Positions 34,095-43,499 are shown, counted from the stretch's first letter. The stretch: DNA of 64,000 nt from Streptomyces griseoluteus (GCA_000717735.1 JOBE01000023.1:1-64000); one strand, 5' to 3'. Made by a program: numbers and translations. Notes: a model not told the origin generated them from the letters alone.

Positions 34095-34766
34095 GTGAGC
34101 AACGTACTGAGTATGAACAGCGTCCGGGGAAGGGTCCAGGACCCGGGGACGGTCAGGGATTCGATCGACTTCACCGACGGTTCGGGACCGGCCCGCGTGG
34201 TCGCGCACCCGGAGCGCGAGCTGCCGCCGGGCGGCATACCCGCCTATCTCGCGGCCCGCAAGAGCGGCGCCCGCGCCTTCGTGCTGTGGGCCGACGAACA
34301 CCGCCGGGAGCGGGTGGCCACGGTGGTGACCCAGTCCGCCGCCGGCGGTGTCGCCACCTTCCAGGTCCTCGGCGCGCACGGCGAGCACATCGGCACGATC
34401 GTGCGCGAGAAGGCGTTCCGAGGCAGGGGCCTTCGCACGCGCTGGACCGTGACCCCGCCCGGCGGCCCCGATGCGGTGGGCTACAAGGGCCGGATCGTGT
34501 GGTGGTTCGTGTGGTGGCTGTGTCTGCCCCTGATGGTGCTGATCGTCCTCTTCTCCATCCTCGACAGCTCCCCGAGCGTGGGCGGTGCCGCGCGCGGCCC
34601 CCGGCGCATCCGATGGCGTGCGGGCGGCAGGATGCCCCTGGAGTTCAGGTCCGGCGGCGACAAGCTGCACCTGCACGAACCGGACCTGGACTGGCGGCTC
34701 GGGGCCGCGCTGGTCGCCCTGGTGCGCAGCTTCAGCTCCATCAGGTGGGACGCCATGAAGAAGTGA
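34095..34766 (+). CDS. Hypothetical protein with internal membrane segment
   Basis: 223 residues from GTG 34095, with GAGGAG about 9 nt upstream. Cytosolic-looking N-terminal domain (VVAHPERELPPGGIPAYLAA, IGTIVREKAFRGRGLRTRWT), then one strongly hydrophobic stretch VWWFVWWLCLPLMVLIVLFS around residues 137-156, then a basic C-terminal domain. Codon use is normal. I do not recognise the family. The next membrane-protein gene follows 40 bp downstream, so the two may be co-transcribed. Confidence 0.7.
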   Translation: MSNVLSMNSVRGRVQDPGTVRDSIDFTDGSGPARVVAHPERELPPGGIPAYLAARKSGARAFVLWADEHRRERVATVVTQSAAGGVATFQVLGAHGEHIGTIVREKAFRGRGLRTRWTVTPPGGPDAVGYKGRIVWWFVWWLCLPLMVLIVLFSILDSSPSVGGAARGPRRIRWRAGGRMPLEFRSGGDKLHLHEPDLDWRLGAALVALVRSFSSIRWDAMKK

Positions 34767-34806
34767 AGGGTGGTGCTCGGGGGCCGCGCACAGTAGAACT
34801 GGTCCC

Positions 34807-35148
34807 ATGTCCGACCAGCAGCCTCCCTCACACTGGCCCCGGCCGCCCGGCGTGTACGCGCCACCGCAGGCCCGTGAGGTCACCGCTTCCTACCGGCGGT
34901 GGGCGGGCGTTCTCACCTGGACCGCCGTCGTCGTCGCCGCCCTCATGGCGGTCGCGCTCGTGGTGAGCATCGTCTTCCTCGTATGGGCGGACCAGGACAC
35001 GCGGAACGCCGCCTACGGCTACCTCGCGCTCGTTCTCTGGGTCGGGATCGCCGCGGGCGTCCCGGTCCTGATCGGGGTCGCGGTCCCCGCCCGAGGCATG
35101 AGGCGTCGGGTGCGGCAGCAGAGCCGGGCGGGGAACGCGCCTTCGTAG
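34807..35148 (+). CDS. Small membrane protein, unknown function
   Basis: 113 residues. Pro-rich cytosolic N-terminus (MSDQQPPSHWPRPPGVYAPP), two membrane helices (WTAVVVAALMAVALVVSIVF and YLALVLWVGIAAGVPVLIGV) and a basic tail. Likely co-expressed with the gene before it. No recognised motif. Confidence 0.7.
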   Translation: MSDQQPPSHWPRPPGVYAPPQAREVTASYRRWAGVLTWTAVVVAALMAVALVVSIVFLVWADQDTRNAAYGYLALVLWVGIAAGVPVLIGVAVPARGMRRRVRQQSRAGNAPS

Positions 35149-35294
35149 GACGCCGCCGGGTGTGCAGGCCGGGGCCGGTGCTCCCGGACCTCCCGGTCAG
35201 GCGGCGGTTCGCGTGTCCTCGGTTCGGCGCGTGCGGTCCAAGACGAAGCGTCTGGCCGCGCGGGGCTGGCTTGCCGAGGACACCTCGGGCTCCT

Positions 35295-35750
35295 TCAGCA
35301 TCGCTGTTTCGCGAGGCGGCGGCTCATGACCATGGTCATCGACCACAGCACCATCGCCTCGGCCGTTTCGGTCCGCCCCTCGTAGTGGCGTGTCAGGCGG
35401 CGCGAGCGCATCAGCCACCCGAACGTCCGCTCCACCACCCACCTGCGGGGCAGCACCACGAGACCCGACAGGTCCGCATCGCGTTTGACGACAGTGAGCG
35501 CGAGACGCAGTGCCTTCGCGGCGAAGTCGGCCAGGGGTCCGGTGTAGCCGCCGTCGGCCCAGACCCGCTCGAGCAGGAAGAACCGCTCGGTCAGCCGGGC
35601 CGGCAGAACCTGCGCCGCCTCCCGGTCGGTCACGTTCGCCGCCGTGACCATGACCGCCAGCAGCAGCCCTGTCGTGTCGACCACGATGCGCCGCTTGCGG
35701 CCGTTTATATCTACTGCCAAACCAGAAGCGCCGGCCACGGTCGGTCGCAC
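35295..35750 (-). pseudogene. IS5-family transposase, N-terminally truncated
   Basis: About 130 residues from NGRKRRIVVDTTGLLLAVMV through ERVWADGGYTGPLADFAAKA and VLPRRWVVERTFGWLMRSRR to SRRLAKQRC-stop. These contain the second Asp (VWADGGYTG) and final Glu (RWVVERTFGW) of the DDE triad, but the N-terminal half with the first Asp is replaced by unrelated codons. Inactive relic; no inverted repeats found. Confidence 0.82.
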
Positions 35751-36382
35751 CGCCGAGGGCAGGCCAAGGTAGCCGAAGTCAACACCGCGGCAGCGGCAAT
35801 GCAGCGTCGGACGAGTCGTGCTCGGCGGAACGGCCGCGCGTCAGGTCTTCGCCGACGGACTGGCTGCGTGGCCGAATCGTGGTCGCTTCCGCTGGTCAGC
35901 GACCACGCGAGGCGTGCACCACCACACACGAAGAAGCTGCTGCCTATTCTGCAGCGACCTCACCGCGCGAACTTGCCCGATGTAAAGCGCGACCCACACC
36001 CGGGCCTGATGATGACCGGCAGCGCGAGGGAGCGTGCTCCCGCCCACGCCCGGCCTGCCGCACATGCACGGGTTCCGCGCTCCGTAGTCAGCACCAAGTC
36101 GGCACGGGAGAGGTGGGCGGGTGCTGACATGGGGTTTCGGTCAGCACGAAACCAGCACGGGAGTCAGCACCGTGCCACCAGATCATGACCGATCGGAGCA
36201 ACTCGGGCAGCTACACCTCCGGCGCGTTGAAGCCTTCGGCGCGGCCACAGTAGGAGGTCATGGCGACTGGGCGCATGCGACGACCTCGAACTATGGTGTC
36301 CCACCACATACGCCCCTGACCTGCGACTTCCTACGGTGTGGCGACACCGAAACGTCCCCGTACCTGCCTGGAAGTGGTGCAC
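35751..36382. other. Gene-free region with direct repeats before the MHS gene
   Basis: Scattered frames here (for example 35879-36127) lack codon bias. The region is partly decayed insertion-sequence DNA at its left end and promoter/leader at its right end. Two 24-nt near-identical direct repeats lie at 36087-36110 and 36140-36163. Confidence 0.45.
36087..36163 (+). repeat. Direct repeat pair of 24 nt, 53 nt apart
   Basis: Both copies begin GTCAGCAC and end GGCACGGGAG or AGCACGGGAG; they differ at four positions. GTCAGCACC recurs once more directly after the second copy. Could be a recombination relic or regulator site. Confidence 0.6.
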
Positions 36383-37750
36383 ATGGCCGCCGCAACACCC
36401 TCCCCGACGCCACCCAACTCCCTCAAGAAGATCGTCGCCGCCAGTCTCATCGGGACCACCATCGAGTGGTACGACTTCTTCCTGTACGGGTCCGCCGCGG
36501 CGCTCGTGTTCAACAAGCTGTTCTTTCCCGACTCGGATCCGCTCGTCGGGACCCTGCTGTCCTTCCTGACCTACGCGGTCGGGTTCGCCGCGCGGCCCCT
36601 CGGGGCGCTGGTGTTCGGGCACTACGGGGACCGGCTCGGGCGGAAGAAGCTGCTGGTCCTGAGCCTGCTGCTGATGGGTGGGGCGACGTTCGCGATCGGG
36701 CTGCTCCCGACGCACGCGACGATCGGGTCCGCCGCTCCCGTGCTGCTGACCGTGCTGCGGCTCGTGCAGGGCTTCGCGCTCGGTGGTGAGTGGGGCGGGG
36801 CCGTCCTGCTCGTGTCCGAGCACGGGGACGCGAAACGGCGCGGTTTCTGGGCCTCGTGGCCGCAGACCGGCGCGCCGGCCGGGCAGCTGCTCGCGACCGG
36901 TGTCCTCTCCGCACTGACCGCGCTGCTCTCGGACGCCGCCTTCGTCTCCTGGGGCTGGCGCGTTCCGTTCCTGCTCTCCGGCGTCCTGGTGGTCGTCGGC
37001 CTCTGGATCCGGCTCTCGGTCGACGAGTCGCCCGTCTTCAAGGCGGCCCTCGCCGCCGCCGAGGAGCGCAAGGCCGTCGCCGGGCAGGTCGAGAAGATGC
37101 CGCTGGTCGCCGTCCTGAAGCACCACTGGCGGGACGTGCTGATCGCCATGGGCGCCCGCATGGCGGAGAACATCTCGTACTACGTGATCACCGCGTTCAT
37201 CCTCGTGTACGCGACCACCCAGGTCGGCCTGTCCAAGCAGACCGCCCTCAACGCCGTCCTCATCGCCTCCGCCGTCCACTTCGCGGTCATCCCGCTCTGG
37301 GGCGCGCTCTCCGACCGTCTCGGCCGCCGTCCCGTGTACCTGATCGGCGCGGTCGGTGTCGGCGCCTGGATGTTCCCGTTCTTCGCCCTCATCGACCGGG
37401 GCACCTTCGGCAGCCTGCTGCTCGCGGTGACCGTCGGCCTCGTGTTCCACGGGGCGATGTACGCGCCGCAGGCCGCCTTCTTCTCCGAGATGTTCGCGAC
37501 CCGGATGCGGTACTCCGGTGCCTCCATCGGCGCCCAGTTCTCCTCCGTGGCCGCCGGCGCGCCCGCCCCGCTCATCGCGACGGCCCTCCTCAACGACTAC
37601 GGCGACTCGACGCCCATCGCCCTCTACGTGATCGCCGCCGCGCTGCTCACCGTCGTCGCCATCGCGTGCGCCCGGGAGACCCGCCACCGGGACCTCGGGG
37701 AGATCGAGGAGCGGACCCCCGCCGATTCCCGGGTCCGCGCCGACGTCTGA
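36383..37750 (+). CDS. MHS-family (metabolite:H+ symporter) MFS transporter
   Basis: 455 residues from ATG 36383. Early motif SLIGTTIEWYDFFLYGSAAA is diagnostic of the MHS branch (ProP/ShiA-like). Loop after helix 2 is GHYGDRLGRKKLLVLSLLLM; helix 4-5 region ALGGEWGGAVLL; second-half loop ALSDRLGRRPVYLIG. Twelve helices. Imports small carboxylates or betaines with protons. It is convergent with the PucR regulator and SDR genes; if functionally linked, a hydroxy acid such as 3-hydroxybutyrate could be the substrate (inference). Confidence 0.93.
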   Translation: MAAATPSPTPPNSLKKIVAASLIGTTIEWYDFFLYGSAAALVFNKLFFPDSDPLVGTLLSFLTYAVGFAARPLGALVFGHYGDRLGRKKLLVLSLLLMGGATFAIGLLPTHATIGSAAPVLLTVLRLVQGFALGGEWGGAVLLVSEHGDAKRRGFWASWPQTGAPAGQLLATGVLSALTALLSDAAFVSWGWRVPFLLSGVLVVVGLWIRLSVDESPVFKAALAAAEERKAVAGQVEKMPLVAVLKHHWRDVLIAMGARMAENISYYVITAFILVYATTQVGLSKQTALNAVLIASAVHFAVIPLWGALSDRLGRRPVYLIGAVGVGAWMFPFFALIDRGTFGSLLLAVTVGLVFHGAMYAPQAAFFSEMFATRMRYSGASIGAQFSSVAAGAPAPLIATALLNDYGDSTPIALYVIAAALLTVVAIACARETRHRDLGEIEERTPADSRVRADV

Positions 37751-37763
37751 CCCCGGGCGAACC

Positions 37764-37810
37764 ACCCGGCCCGGTGCCCCGCTCGGCGAGAGCGGGACAC
37801 CGGGCCGGGT
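37764..37810. terminator. Bidirectional terminator between MHS and PucR genes
   Basis: Twenty-bp arms (37764-37783 and 37791-37810) pair with one mismatch around a 7-nt loop. It lies 14 bp after the MHS stop and 4 bp after the convergent PucR stop, so it serves both. Confidence 0.85.
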
Positions 37811-37813
37811 GTC

Positions 37814-39763
37814 TCACTTTCCGGTGACGGCGTCCGAGAGCGCGTGCAGGCGCAGCGCCAGCTGGATCTCCAGGGCGCGGGACGGGGACTGCCAGCCGGG
37901 GCCGAGGAGTCGGCCGACGCGTTCCAGGCGCTGGGCCACCGTGTTGACGTGGACGTGGAGTTCGTCCTTGGTACGGGCCGGGCTCATGCCGCTCGCGAAG
38001 TAGGCGTCCAGGGTGCGGACCAGGTCGGTGCCGCGGCGCCGGTCGTAGGAGACGACCTGGCCTATCGTCCGGTCGACGAAGCCGTCGATGTCCCGGCCGT
38101 CGGCGAGGAGGAGACCCAGGAAGCCGAGGTCCTCGGCCGCCGCGCCCTGGCCCGAGCGGTGCAGCAGGAGGAGCGCGTCGAGGCAGCGGCGGGCCTCCTG
38201 GTACGCGACGGCCACCCGGTCCGGCCGGTCGAGGGGTGCCCGTACGGGGGCGGAGGCGCCGACCGTGACCGGTTCGCGCAGGGTGCCGCCGAGGCTCCGC
38301 GCGGTCTGACGGGCCAGCTCGGCGGCGCTCTCGCCGGGGCCGAGCGGCAGCAGCAGGACCGTACCGCCGTCGCGTGCCGAGGCCAGTCCGTGGCGGGTGG
38401 CGGCCAGGTGGGTGGCGGCCGACCACAGGCGCTGGCGGTCGGCGCTCTCACGGCCGCCCGCGTCGGGGTCGGCCGTGCCGCCGGCCCGGTCGACGCGGGC
38501 GGCGAGCACGACGTGCGGGGCTTCGCTGTCGGTACGGAGCCGGGCCGCGCGCTCCTTGAGCAGGCGGCGGTCCCGGTCGGGGGCGTCGAGGAGGTCGTCG
38601 AGGAGTTCGCCCCGTACCCGCTGTTCGGCCTCGCCCGCGGAACGGCGGGCGAGCAGCAGGAGGGAGGTGACGAGGGCGGCCCGCTCCAGGGTGCGCTGGT
38701 CGACCGGGTCGAGGTCGGGCTGCCCGTGGAGGACGAGGGCCCCGAGGCTCTCCCCGCCCGCGGAGACGGCGGCCACCCAGTCGTCGCCCTCGCGGACCGC
38801 GTGGCCCCCGGCACGGCGGGCGGCTCCGGCGCCCTCGTCGCTGAACTCGACGGTGCCGCCGAGGACTTCGGAGACGGCGTCGGCCACGTCGTGGACGCCG
38901 CCGCCGTGCAGGACGAGTTCGGAGAGCCGGTCGTGGACCTCGGAGGCCCGTTCGATGACGCCGCTGTGCTCGCGGATGATGTCGTTGGCACGCTCCAGCT
39001 CTGCGAGGGCGGAGCGGGTCTCGGCGAGGAGGTTGGCCGTGTCGATGGCCACGGCGGCGTGCGCGGCGAAGGAGCCGAGCAGCGCGACCTGTTCGCGTTC
39101 GAAGACCCTGGCCCTGCGGTCGGCGGCGAAGAGGACGCCGATGACCTGGCTGCCGAGGCTGAGCGGGACGCCGAGGATGGCGACGAGGCCCTCGTCCCGT
39201 ACGGCCGTGTCGATGGTCCTGGTGTGCTGGAAGCGCGCGTCGTCGAAGTAGTCGTCGGTGACGTACGGGCGGGCGGTCTGGGCGACGAGGCCGCCGAGCC
39301 CCTCCCCCATGCCCAGTCTGAGCTGCTGGAAGCGCGCGGAGACCGAGCCCTCGGTGACCCGCATGTACGTGTCTCCGGCGGCGGGGTCGTTGAGGCTCAG
39401 ATACGCGACCTCGGTGCCGAGGAGGGAGCGGGCGCGCTGGACGATGGCGCGCAGCACCGCGTCGAGGTCGCGGAGTCCCGCGAGGTCGTGGGCGGTGGCG
39501 AAGAGCGCGGACAGTTCCGCCTCGCGGCGCCGCCGCCCCTCCAGCTCGGCCCGGACGCGCAGGGCGAGCTGCTTGGCCTCTTCGAGCCCGGCCAGCGCCT
39601 CGGGGCCCGCGCCGCTCGCACGGGCGAGCAGCACGGGCCGGTCGTATGCCTCCGTGGCCGCTCCCCGGGCGAGGAGTTCCAGGTAGGAGACGTGTTCGTG
39701 GGACATGGACACAGGGATACCTGCCGAACGTGTGGTCGCACCACCCCTGTGGACGACCTTCAC
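37814..39763 (-). CDS. GAF-PucR-type transcriptional regulator
   Basis: 649 residues from GTG 39763. This start is chosen because AAGGA lies 7 nt upstream, immediately after the SDR stop (gap 11 bp); an ATG 19 codons later has no ribosome binding site. A GAF sensor domain (about 85-245, with YLSLNDPAAGDTYMRVTEGS) follows an N-terminal helix. A coiled coil (about 250-285), a CdaR-like middle domain and the PucR C-terminal HTH (TLDAYFASGMSPARTKDELH, VHVNTVAQRLERV) complete it. It likely controls the co-transcribed SDR and perhaps the convergent transporter in response to a small ligand. Confidence 0.9.
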   Translation of the reverse strand: MKVVHRGGATTRSAGIPVSMSHEHVSYLELLARGAATEAYDRPVLLARASGAGPEALAGLEEAKQLALRVRAELEGRRRREAELSALFATAHDLAGLRDLDAVLRAIVQRARSLLGTEVAYLSLNDPAAGDTYMRVTEGSVSARFQQLRLGMGEGLGGLVAQTARPYVTDDYFDDARFQHTRTIDTAVRDEGLVAILGVPLSLGSQVIGVLFAADRRARVFEREQVALLGSFAAHAAVAIDTANLLAETRSALAELERANDIIREHSGVIERASEVHDRLSELVLHGGGVHDVADAVSEVLGGTVEFSDEGAGAARRAGGHAVREGDDWVAAVSAGGESLGALVLHGQPDLDPVDQRTLERAALVTSLLLLARRSAGEAEQRVRGELLDDLLDAPDRDRRLLKERAARLRTDSEAPHVVLAARVDRAGGTADPDAGGRESADRQRLWSAATHLAATRHGLASARDGGTVLLLPLGPGESAAELARQTARSLGGTLREPVTVGASAPVRAPLDRPDRVAVAYQEARRCLDALLLLHRSGQGAAAEDLGFLGLLLADGRDIDGFVDRTIGQVVSYDRRRGTDLVRTLDAYFASGMSPARTKDELHVHVNTVAQRLERVGRLLGPGWQSPSRALEIQLALRLHALSDAVTGK

Positions 39764-39774
39764 AGGGACGTCCT

Positions 39775-40614
39775 TCAGTGGGCGGTCCAGCCGCCGTCGA
39801 GGGTGAGGGAGGTGCCGGTGATGAACGAGGCGTGGTCGGTGCAGAGGTAGAGGACGGCTTCGGCGACCTCCTCCGGTTCGATGAGGCGCTTGAGCGCCGA
39901 GTCCTTCAGCAGGACCTCGGAGAGGACCCGCTCCGGGGGGATGCCGTGGGCCGTGGCCTGGTCCGCGATCTGCCGTTCGACGAGCGGGGTGCGCACATAG
40001 CCGGGGTTGACGCAGTTGGAGGTGACCCCGTGCGGGGCGCCTTCGAGGGCTGCGGTCTTGGAGAGGCCCTCCAGGCCGTGCTTGGCGGCCACGTACGCGG
40101 ACTTGAAGGGGGAGGCGCGCAGGCCGTGGACGGAGGAGAGGTTGACGATCCGCCCCCAGCCCTGGGCGTACATGTGGGGCAGGGCGCCCCGGATGAGCCG
40201 GAAGGGTGCCTCGAGCATCACGGTGAGAACGGTGTGGAAGACGTCCGGCGGGAACTCCTCGATGGGGCGGACGAGCTGGAGTCCGGCGTTGTTGACGAGG
40301 ATGTCGGCGCCCGACGCGGCGGCCTCCGCCGCGTCGAGGTCGGTGAGGTCGAGGAGCCGTGGTTCGAGGCTCCCGGGGAGCGCCGCGGCCTCCTCGGCCA
40401 GGGTCTCCAGGCCGTCGGCGGCGCGGTCGACGGCTCTGACCCGGGCTCCTGAGGCGGCGAGCCGCAGCGCGCAGGCGCGCCCGATGCCGCCGGCCGCGCC
40501 CGTGACGAGCGCGGTGCGGCCGGTGAGGTCGAGGACGACGGCACGGGGCCGGGGTTCGGCGGAGACGGATCCGGTACCCGTTGCGGCACCGTGGGCGGTG
40601 AGGGAGGCGCTCAT
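39775..40614 (-). CDS. SDR-family dehydrogenase, 3-hydroxybutyrate-dehydrogenase-like
   Basis: 279 residues from ATG 40614; GTG 40623 is an alternative closer to AAGGAGG. Rossmann motif TGAAGGIGRACALRLAASGA, NNAG in ILVNNAGLQLVRPIEEFP, catalytic Ser in SSVHGLRASPFKSAYVAAKH with Tyr-x-x-x-Lys. The pattern LQLVRPIEEFPPDVF, HGLEGLSKTAALEGA, and the C-terminal FITGTSLTLDGGWTAH is typical of D-3-hydroxybutyrate dehydrogenases, which oxidise 3-hydroxybutyrate to acetoacetate with NAD+. Coupled to the PucR regulator by an 11-bp gap. Confidence 0.88.
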   Translation of the reverse strand: MSASLTAHGAATGTGSVSAEPRPRAVVLDLTGRTALVTGAAGGIGRACALRLAASGARVRAVDRAADGLETLAEEAAALPGSLEPRLLDLTDLDAAEAAASGADILVNNAGLQLVRPIEEFPPDVFHTVLTVMLEAPFRLIRGALPHMYAQGWGRIVNLSSVHGLRASPFKSAYVAAKHGLEGLSKTAALEGAPHGVTSNCVNPGYVRTPLVERQIADQATAHGIPPERVLSEVLLKDSALKRLIEPEEVAEAVLYLCTDHASFITGTSLTLDGGWTAH

Positions 40615-40669
40615 GCTCCGCACCCTATGAAGGGCCTCCTTCCCCACCGATGTGCGCCGGGGCCATAGT

Positions 40670-41152
40670 TCAGCTGGTCACTGTGGTGCGGAACCATGTG
40701 GGTTCGTCGGCCAGGGCCTTCTCGATCCGCAGGTACGAGAAGCGCTTCATCTCCGGCAGGTCGTTCACGTCGAACCAGCGGACGTCGGTGGACTCGTCGT
40801 CGTTGACCCGTGCCTCACCGCCCACCGCGCGACAGCGGAAGGTCACGTCCATGAACTGGCACTCGTCGCCGTTGGGATAGACGACGGGCTTGCTGAGGGT
40901 CTCGACGAGCACGATCCGCTCGACCTCGCAGCGGACCGCGGTCTCCTCGTACACCTCGCGCACCGCGCAGTCGGCGGGCTGCTCTCCGGGTTCGACGATG
41001 CCGCCGACGATCGACCACCGTCCGTTGTCGACCCGCCGGCCGAGCAGCACCCGGCCCTCGTCGTCGAAGACGACGGCGCTCACTCCGGGGAGGAAGAGGA
41101 GCTGATGACCGGCAGTCGCGCGCAGGGCCTGGATGAAGTCAGGGGTAGCCAT
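40670..41152 (-). CDS. Nudix hydrolase
   Basis: 160 residues. Complete Nudix box from GGIVEPGEQPADCAVREVYE into ETAV, with the catalytic REVYEET core. N-terminus MATPDFIQALRATAGHQLLF and LLGRRVDNGRWSIVGG fit ADP-ribose/NTP-type pyrophosphatases. Cleaves a nucleoside diphosphate linked to another group; the substrate cannot be told. Single gene. Confidence 0.93.
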   Translation of the reverse strand: MATPDFIQALRATAGHQLLFLPGVSAVVFDDEGRVLLGRRVDNGRWSIVGGIVEPGEQPADCAVREVYEETAVRCEVERIVLVETLSKPVVYPNGDECQFMDVTFRCRAVGGEARVNDDESTDVRWFDVNDLPEMKRFSYLRIEKALADEPTWFRTTVTS

Positions 41153-41211
41153 GGACCCGACCCTAGGTCATCGGATCATCGACGGACCTGGCCGTGGGAC
41201 CCTGCGGGCCT

Positions 41212-41241
41212 GGGGCCCGGGTCGTCGACCGATCGGGCCCC
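41212..41241 (-). terminator. Hairpin behind the Lnt gene
   Basis: Arms GGGGCCCG (41212-41219) and CGGGCCCC (41234-41241) enclose a 14-nt loop that contains a further GTCGAC palindrome, 8 bp after the leftward stop codon. Confidence 0.65.
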
Positions 41242-41249
41242 GGGCCGTG

Positions 41250-42851
41250 TCACGCGGTCCGGCCGCCGCGGCGGGCCCGTACGGAGCGGAACGCCGACCA
41301 GCCGAGTCCGGCGGCGGCGAGCGCCACGAGCAGGGCCTCGGGCAGCGTGCCCATCCGGGTCGCCGGGGTCAGCGAGGAGCGCAGCGGCACCTCCTCGACC
41401 AGGACGTCGGGGGTGAACATCTTCGTCTGGGCGACGATCTCGCCGTCGGGGCGGATGACCGCGCTGACCCCGCTGGTGACGGGCACGACCACGGACCGGC
41501 TGTGCTCGACGGCCCGCACCCGGGACATCGCGAGCTGCTGGTAGGTCATCTCGGTGCGGCCGAAGGTGGCGTTGTTGCTGGGGACGGTGATCAGCTGGGC
41601 GCCGTGGGTGACGGTGTCGCGCACGGCCCAGTCGAAGGCCGCCTCGTAGCAGGTGGCGAGCCCCACCTTGGTGCCGGCCAGGTCGAAGACGCCGACCTTC
41701 GTGCCGGCTCCGAAGTCCCGGCTCACCCGGTCGACGTTGCTGTTGAAGATACGCACGAGGGACCGCATCGGGATGTACTCGCCGAACGGCTGGACGTGCC
41801 GCTTGTCGTACGTGGCGACCGGGCCGCGCTCCGGGTCCCATTCGATGAGCGTGTTGCGGAGCGTGCCGGTCTCGGGGGCGACGACCGCGCCGATCACGGC
41901 CGGTACGCCGATCGCCCGGACGGCTCCGTCGATGACGTCGGCCGCGTCGGCGTTCGCGTACGGGTCGATGTCCGAGGAGTTCTCCGGCCACAGCACGAAG
42001 TCGGGCTGCGGCGCGCGGCCGGCCTTGACGTCCGCGGCGAGCTCGCGGGTGCGGGCGACATGGTTGTCGAGGACGGCCCGGCGCTGGGCGTTGAAGTCGA
42101 GGCCGAGGCGGGGCACGTTGCCCTGGACGGCGGCGACGGTGGCGGTGCCGTCCTCGGCCGAGTCGTCGACGAGGGGCAGCGCCGCGAGGGCGCCCGCGAC
42201 GGGGAGGAGTACGGAGACCGCGGCGACGGCGACCGGGCCGCGGGGGACGGTGCCGGTGGCGCGGTGGGCCCGGATCCGCCGGTACGTCTCGTACAGGCCG
42301 AAACCACACAGGGCGACGGCGAAACCGAGCACCGGCGTACCGCCGACGGCGGCGAGCGGCAGGAAGACGCCGTCCGCCTGCCCGAAGGCGATCTTGCCCC
42401 AGGGGAAGCCGCCGAAGGGCACGCGCGCGCGTGCCGCCTCGGCGAGGATCCACACCGCGGCGGCGAGGACGGGCCACCACGGGAGCCGGGAGACGGCCGC
42501 GATGCCGAGGCCCGCGGCGGCCACGAAGAGCGCTTCCAGGGCCGCGAGGGCGAGCCACGGTCCGGCGCCGACCTCCTCGCCGGTCCAGATGAGGAGCGGC
42601 AGGAGGAAGCCGAGCCCGGCGAGGTACCCGAGGCCGAACCCGGCGCGGAGGCGGCGGCCCCGCAGGACCCAGCCGAGCAGGGCGAAGGCGGGCGGCGCGA
42701 GCCACCACAGGGGGCGCGGCGGGAAGCTCAGGTAGAGCAGGAACCCGGACAGCAGAGCCGCCCCTGGCCGCACGAACCGCAGCAGCCGGGCACCCGGCGT
42801 GGGTGCGGGGTCGGTTCCGGACGCGTCGACGGGGGTGATGGTGGCGCTCAC
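41250..42851 (-). CDS. lnt: Apolipoprotein N-acyltransferase
   Basis: 533 residues, GTG start. Six to eight membrane helices in the first ~210 residues, then a nitrilase-type catalytic domain. The Glu-Lys-Cys triad is visible: Glu in DFVLWPENSSDIDP, Lys in ATYDKRHVQPFGEYIP and Cys in KVGLATCYEAAFDWAV. The loop NNATFGRTEMTYQQLAMSRV is typical. It transfers an acyl chain to the N-terminal Cys of lipoproteins at the outer face of the membrane. Streptomyces often carries more than one copy; whether this is the main one is unknown. Confidence 0.94.
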   Translation of the reverse strand: MSATITPVDASGTDPAPTPGARLLRFVRPGAALLSGFLLYLSFPPRPLWWLAPPAFALLGWVLRGRRLRAGFGLGYLAGLGFLLPLLIWTGEEVGAGPWLALAALEALFVAAAGLGIAAVSRLPWWPVLAAAVWILAEAARARVPFGGFPWGKIAFGQADGVFLPLAAVGGTPVLGFAVALCGFGLYETYRRIRAHRATGTVPRGPVAVAAVSVLLPVAGALAALPLVDDSAEDGTATVAAVQGNVPRLGLDFNAQRRAVLDNHVARTRELAADVKAGRAPQPDFVLWPENSSDIDPYANADAADVIDGAVRAIGVPAVIGAVVAPETGTLRNTLIEWDPERGPVATYDKRHVQPFGEYIPMRSLVRIFNSNVDRVSRDFGAGTKVGVFDLAGTKVGLATCYEAAFDWAVRDTVTHGAQLITVPSNNATFGRTEMTYQQLAMSRVRAVEHSRSVVVPVTSGVSAVIRPDGEIVAQTKMFTPDVLVEEVPLRSSLTPATRMGTLPEALLVALAAAGLGWSAFRSVRARRGGRTA

Positions 42852-42932
42852 CTTGCGGAGTCTACGGGTCGGCCCTGTGGTCCCTGCGGTCCGTCCCCGC
42901 GGGCCGGGATGCCGGCATGGCCTGGGCCGGGG

Positions 42933-43499
42933 TCAGACGCCCGTCGGCGTCGGCGGGGCCGGTGGAGCCGGGTGGCGGAGGTGGTCGCGGATGACGCGGA
43001 CCGCGGATTCGGCGTCGTCGACGGTGACCGTGAACGTACGTCCGTCGCCGAGGCGCAGGACCAGGCCCTCGCCCCGCCTGACGATCACGGCCGTGCCCTT
43101 CTCGGGGCGCCAGCGGTAGCCCCAGCCGCCCCAGTGGCGCGGGGTGACGCTCGGCGCGAAGTCCGCGCCGACGACGTGGGAGAGGGGGATACGGCGGCGC
43201 GGCACACCGATGTGGCCGCAGCGGACCTCCATGGCGCGGTCGTCGACCTTCACGGCCACGTGGACGAAGGCGAGCGTGCCGAAGAGGACGAGCAGTCCGG
43301 CGGCGACGCAGCCGATCACGGCCATCAGCAGGGCGAGGACGCCGGAGGTCCAGGCCGATGCCACGGCGATGGTGATGCCGAGGGCCATGCAGGCCGCGCC
43401 GACGAGGGCCGCCAGCCACTGGAAACGGTTGGTGGCGCGGCCGGTCCAGACGGCGGGTGTCCCGTCGTCGGCGTGCGGGGTCCGGGCGTGCTGCCTCAT
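42933..43499 (-). CDS. Membrane protein with PH-like domain
   Basis: 188 residues. Two adjacent membrane helices (about 27-75), then a beta-rich domain: VAVKVDDRAMEVRCGHIGVP, RIPLSHVVGADFAPSV, WGYRWRPEKGTAVIVRRGEG, TVTVDDAESAVRVIRDHL. This order resembles bacterial PH-like (DUF3093/bPH2-type) proteins. Probably a single transcript; starts 81 bp from the Lnt start side on the same strand. Function unknown. Confidence 0.72.
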   Translation of the reverse strand: MRQHARTPHADDGTPAVWTGRATNRFQWLAALVGAACMALGITIAVASAWTSGVLALLMAVIGCVAAGLLVLFGTLAFVHVAVKVDDRAMEVRCGHIGVPRRRIPLSHVVGADFAPSVTPRHWGGWGYRWRPEKGTAVIVRRGEGLVLRLGDGRTFTVTVDDAESAVRVIRDHLRHPAPPAPPTPTGV

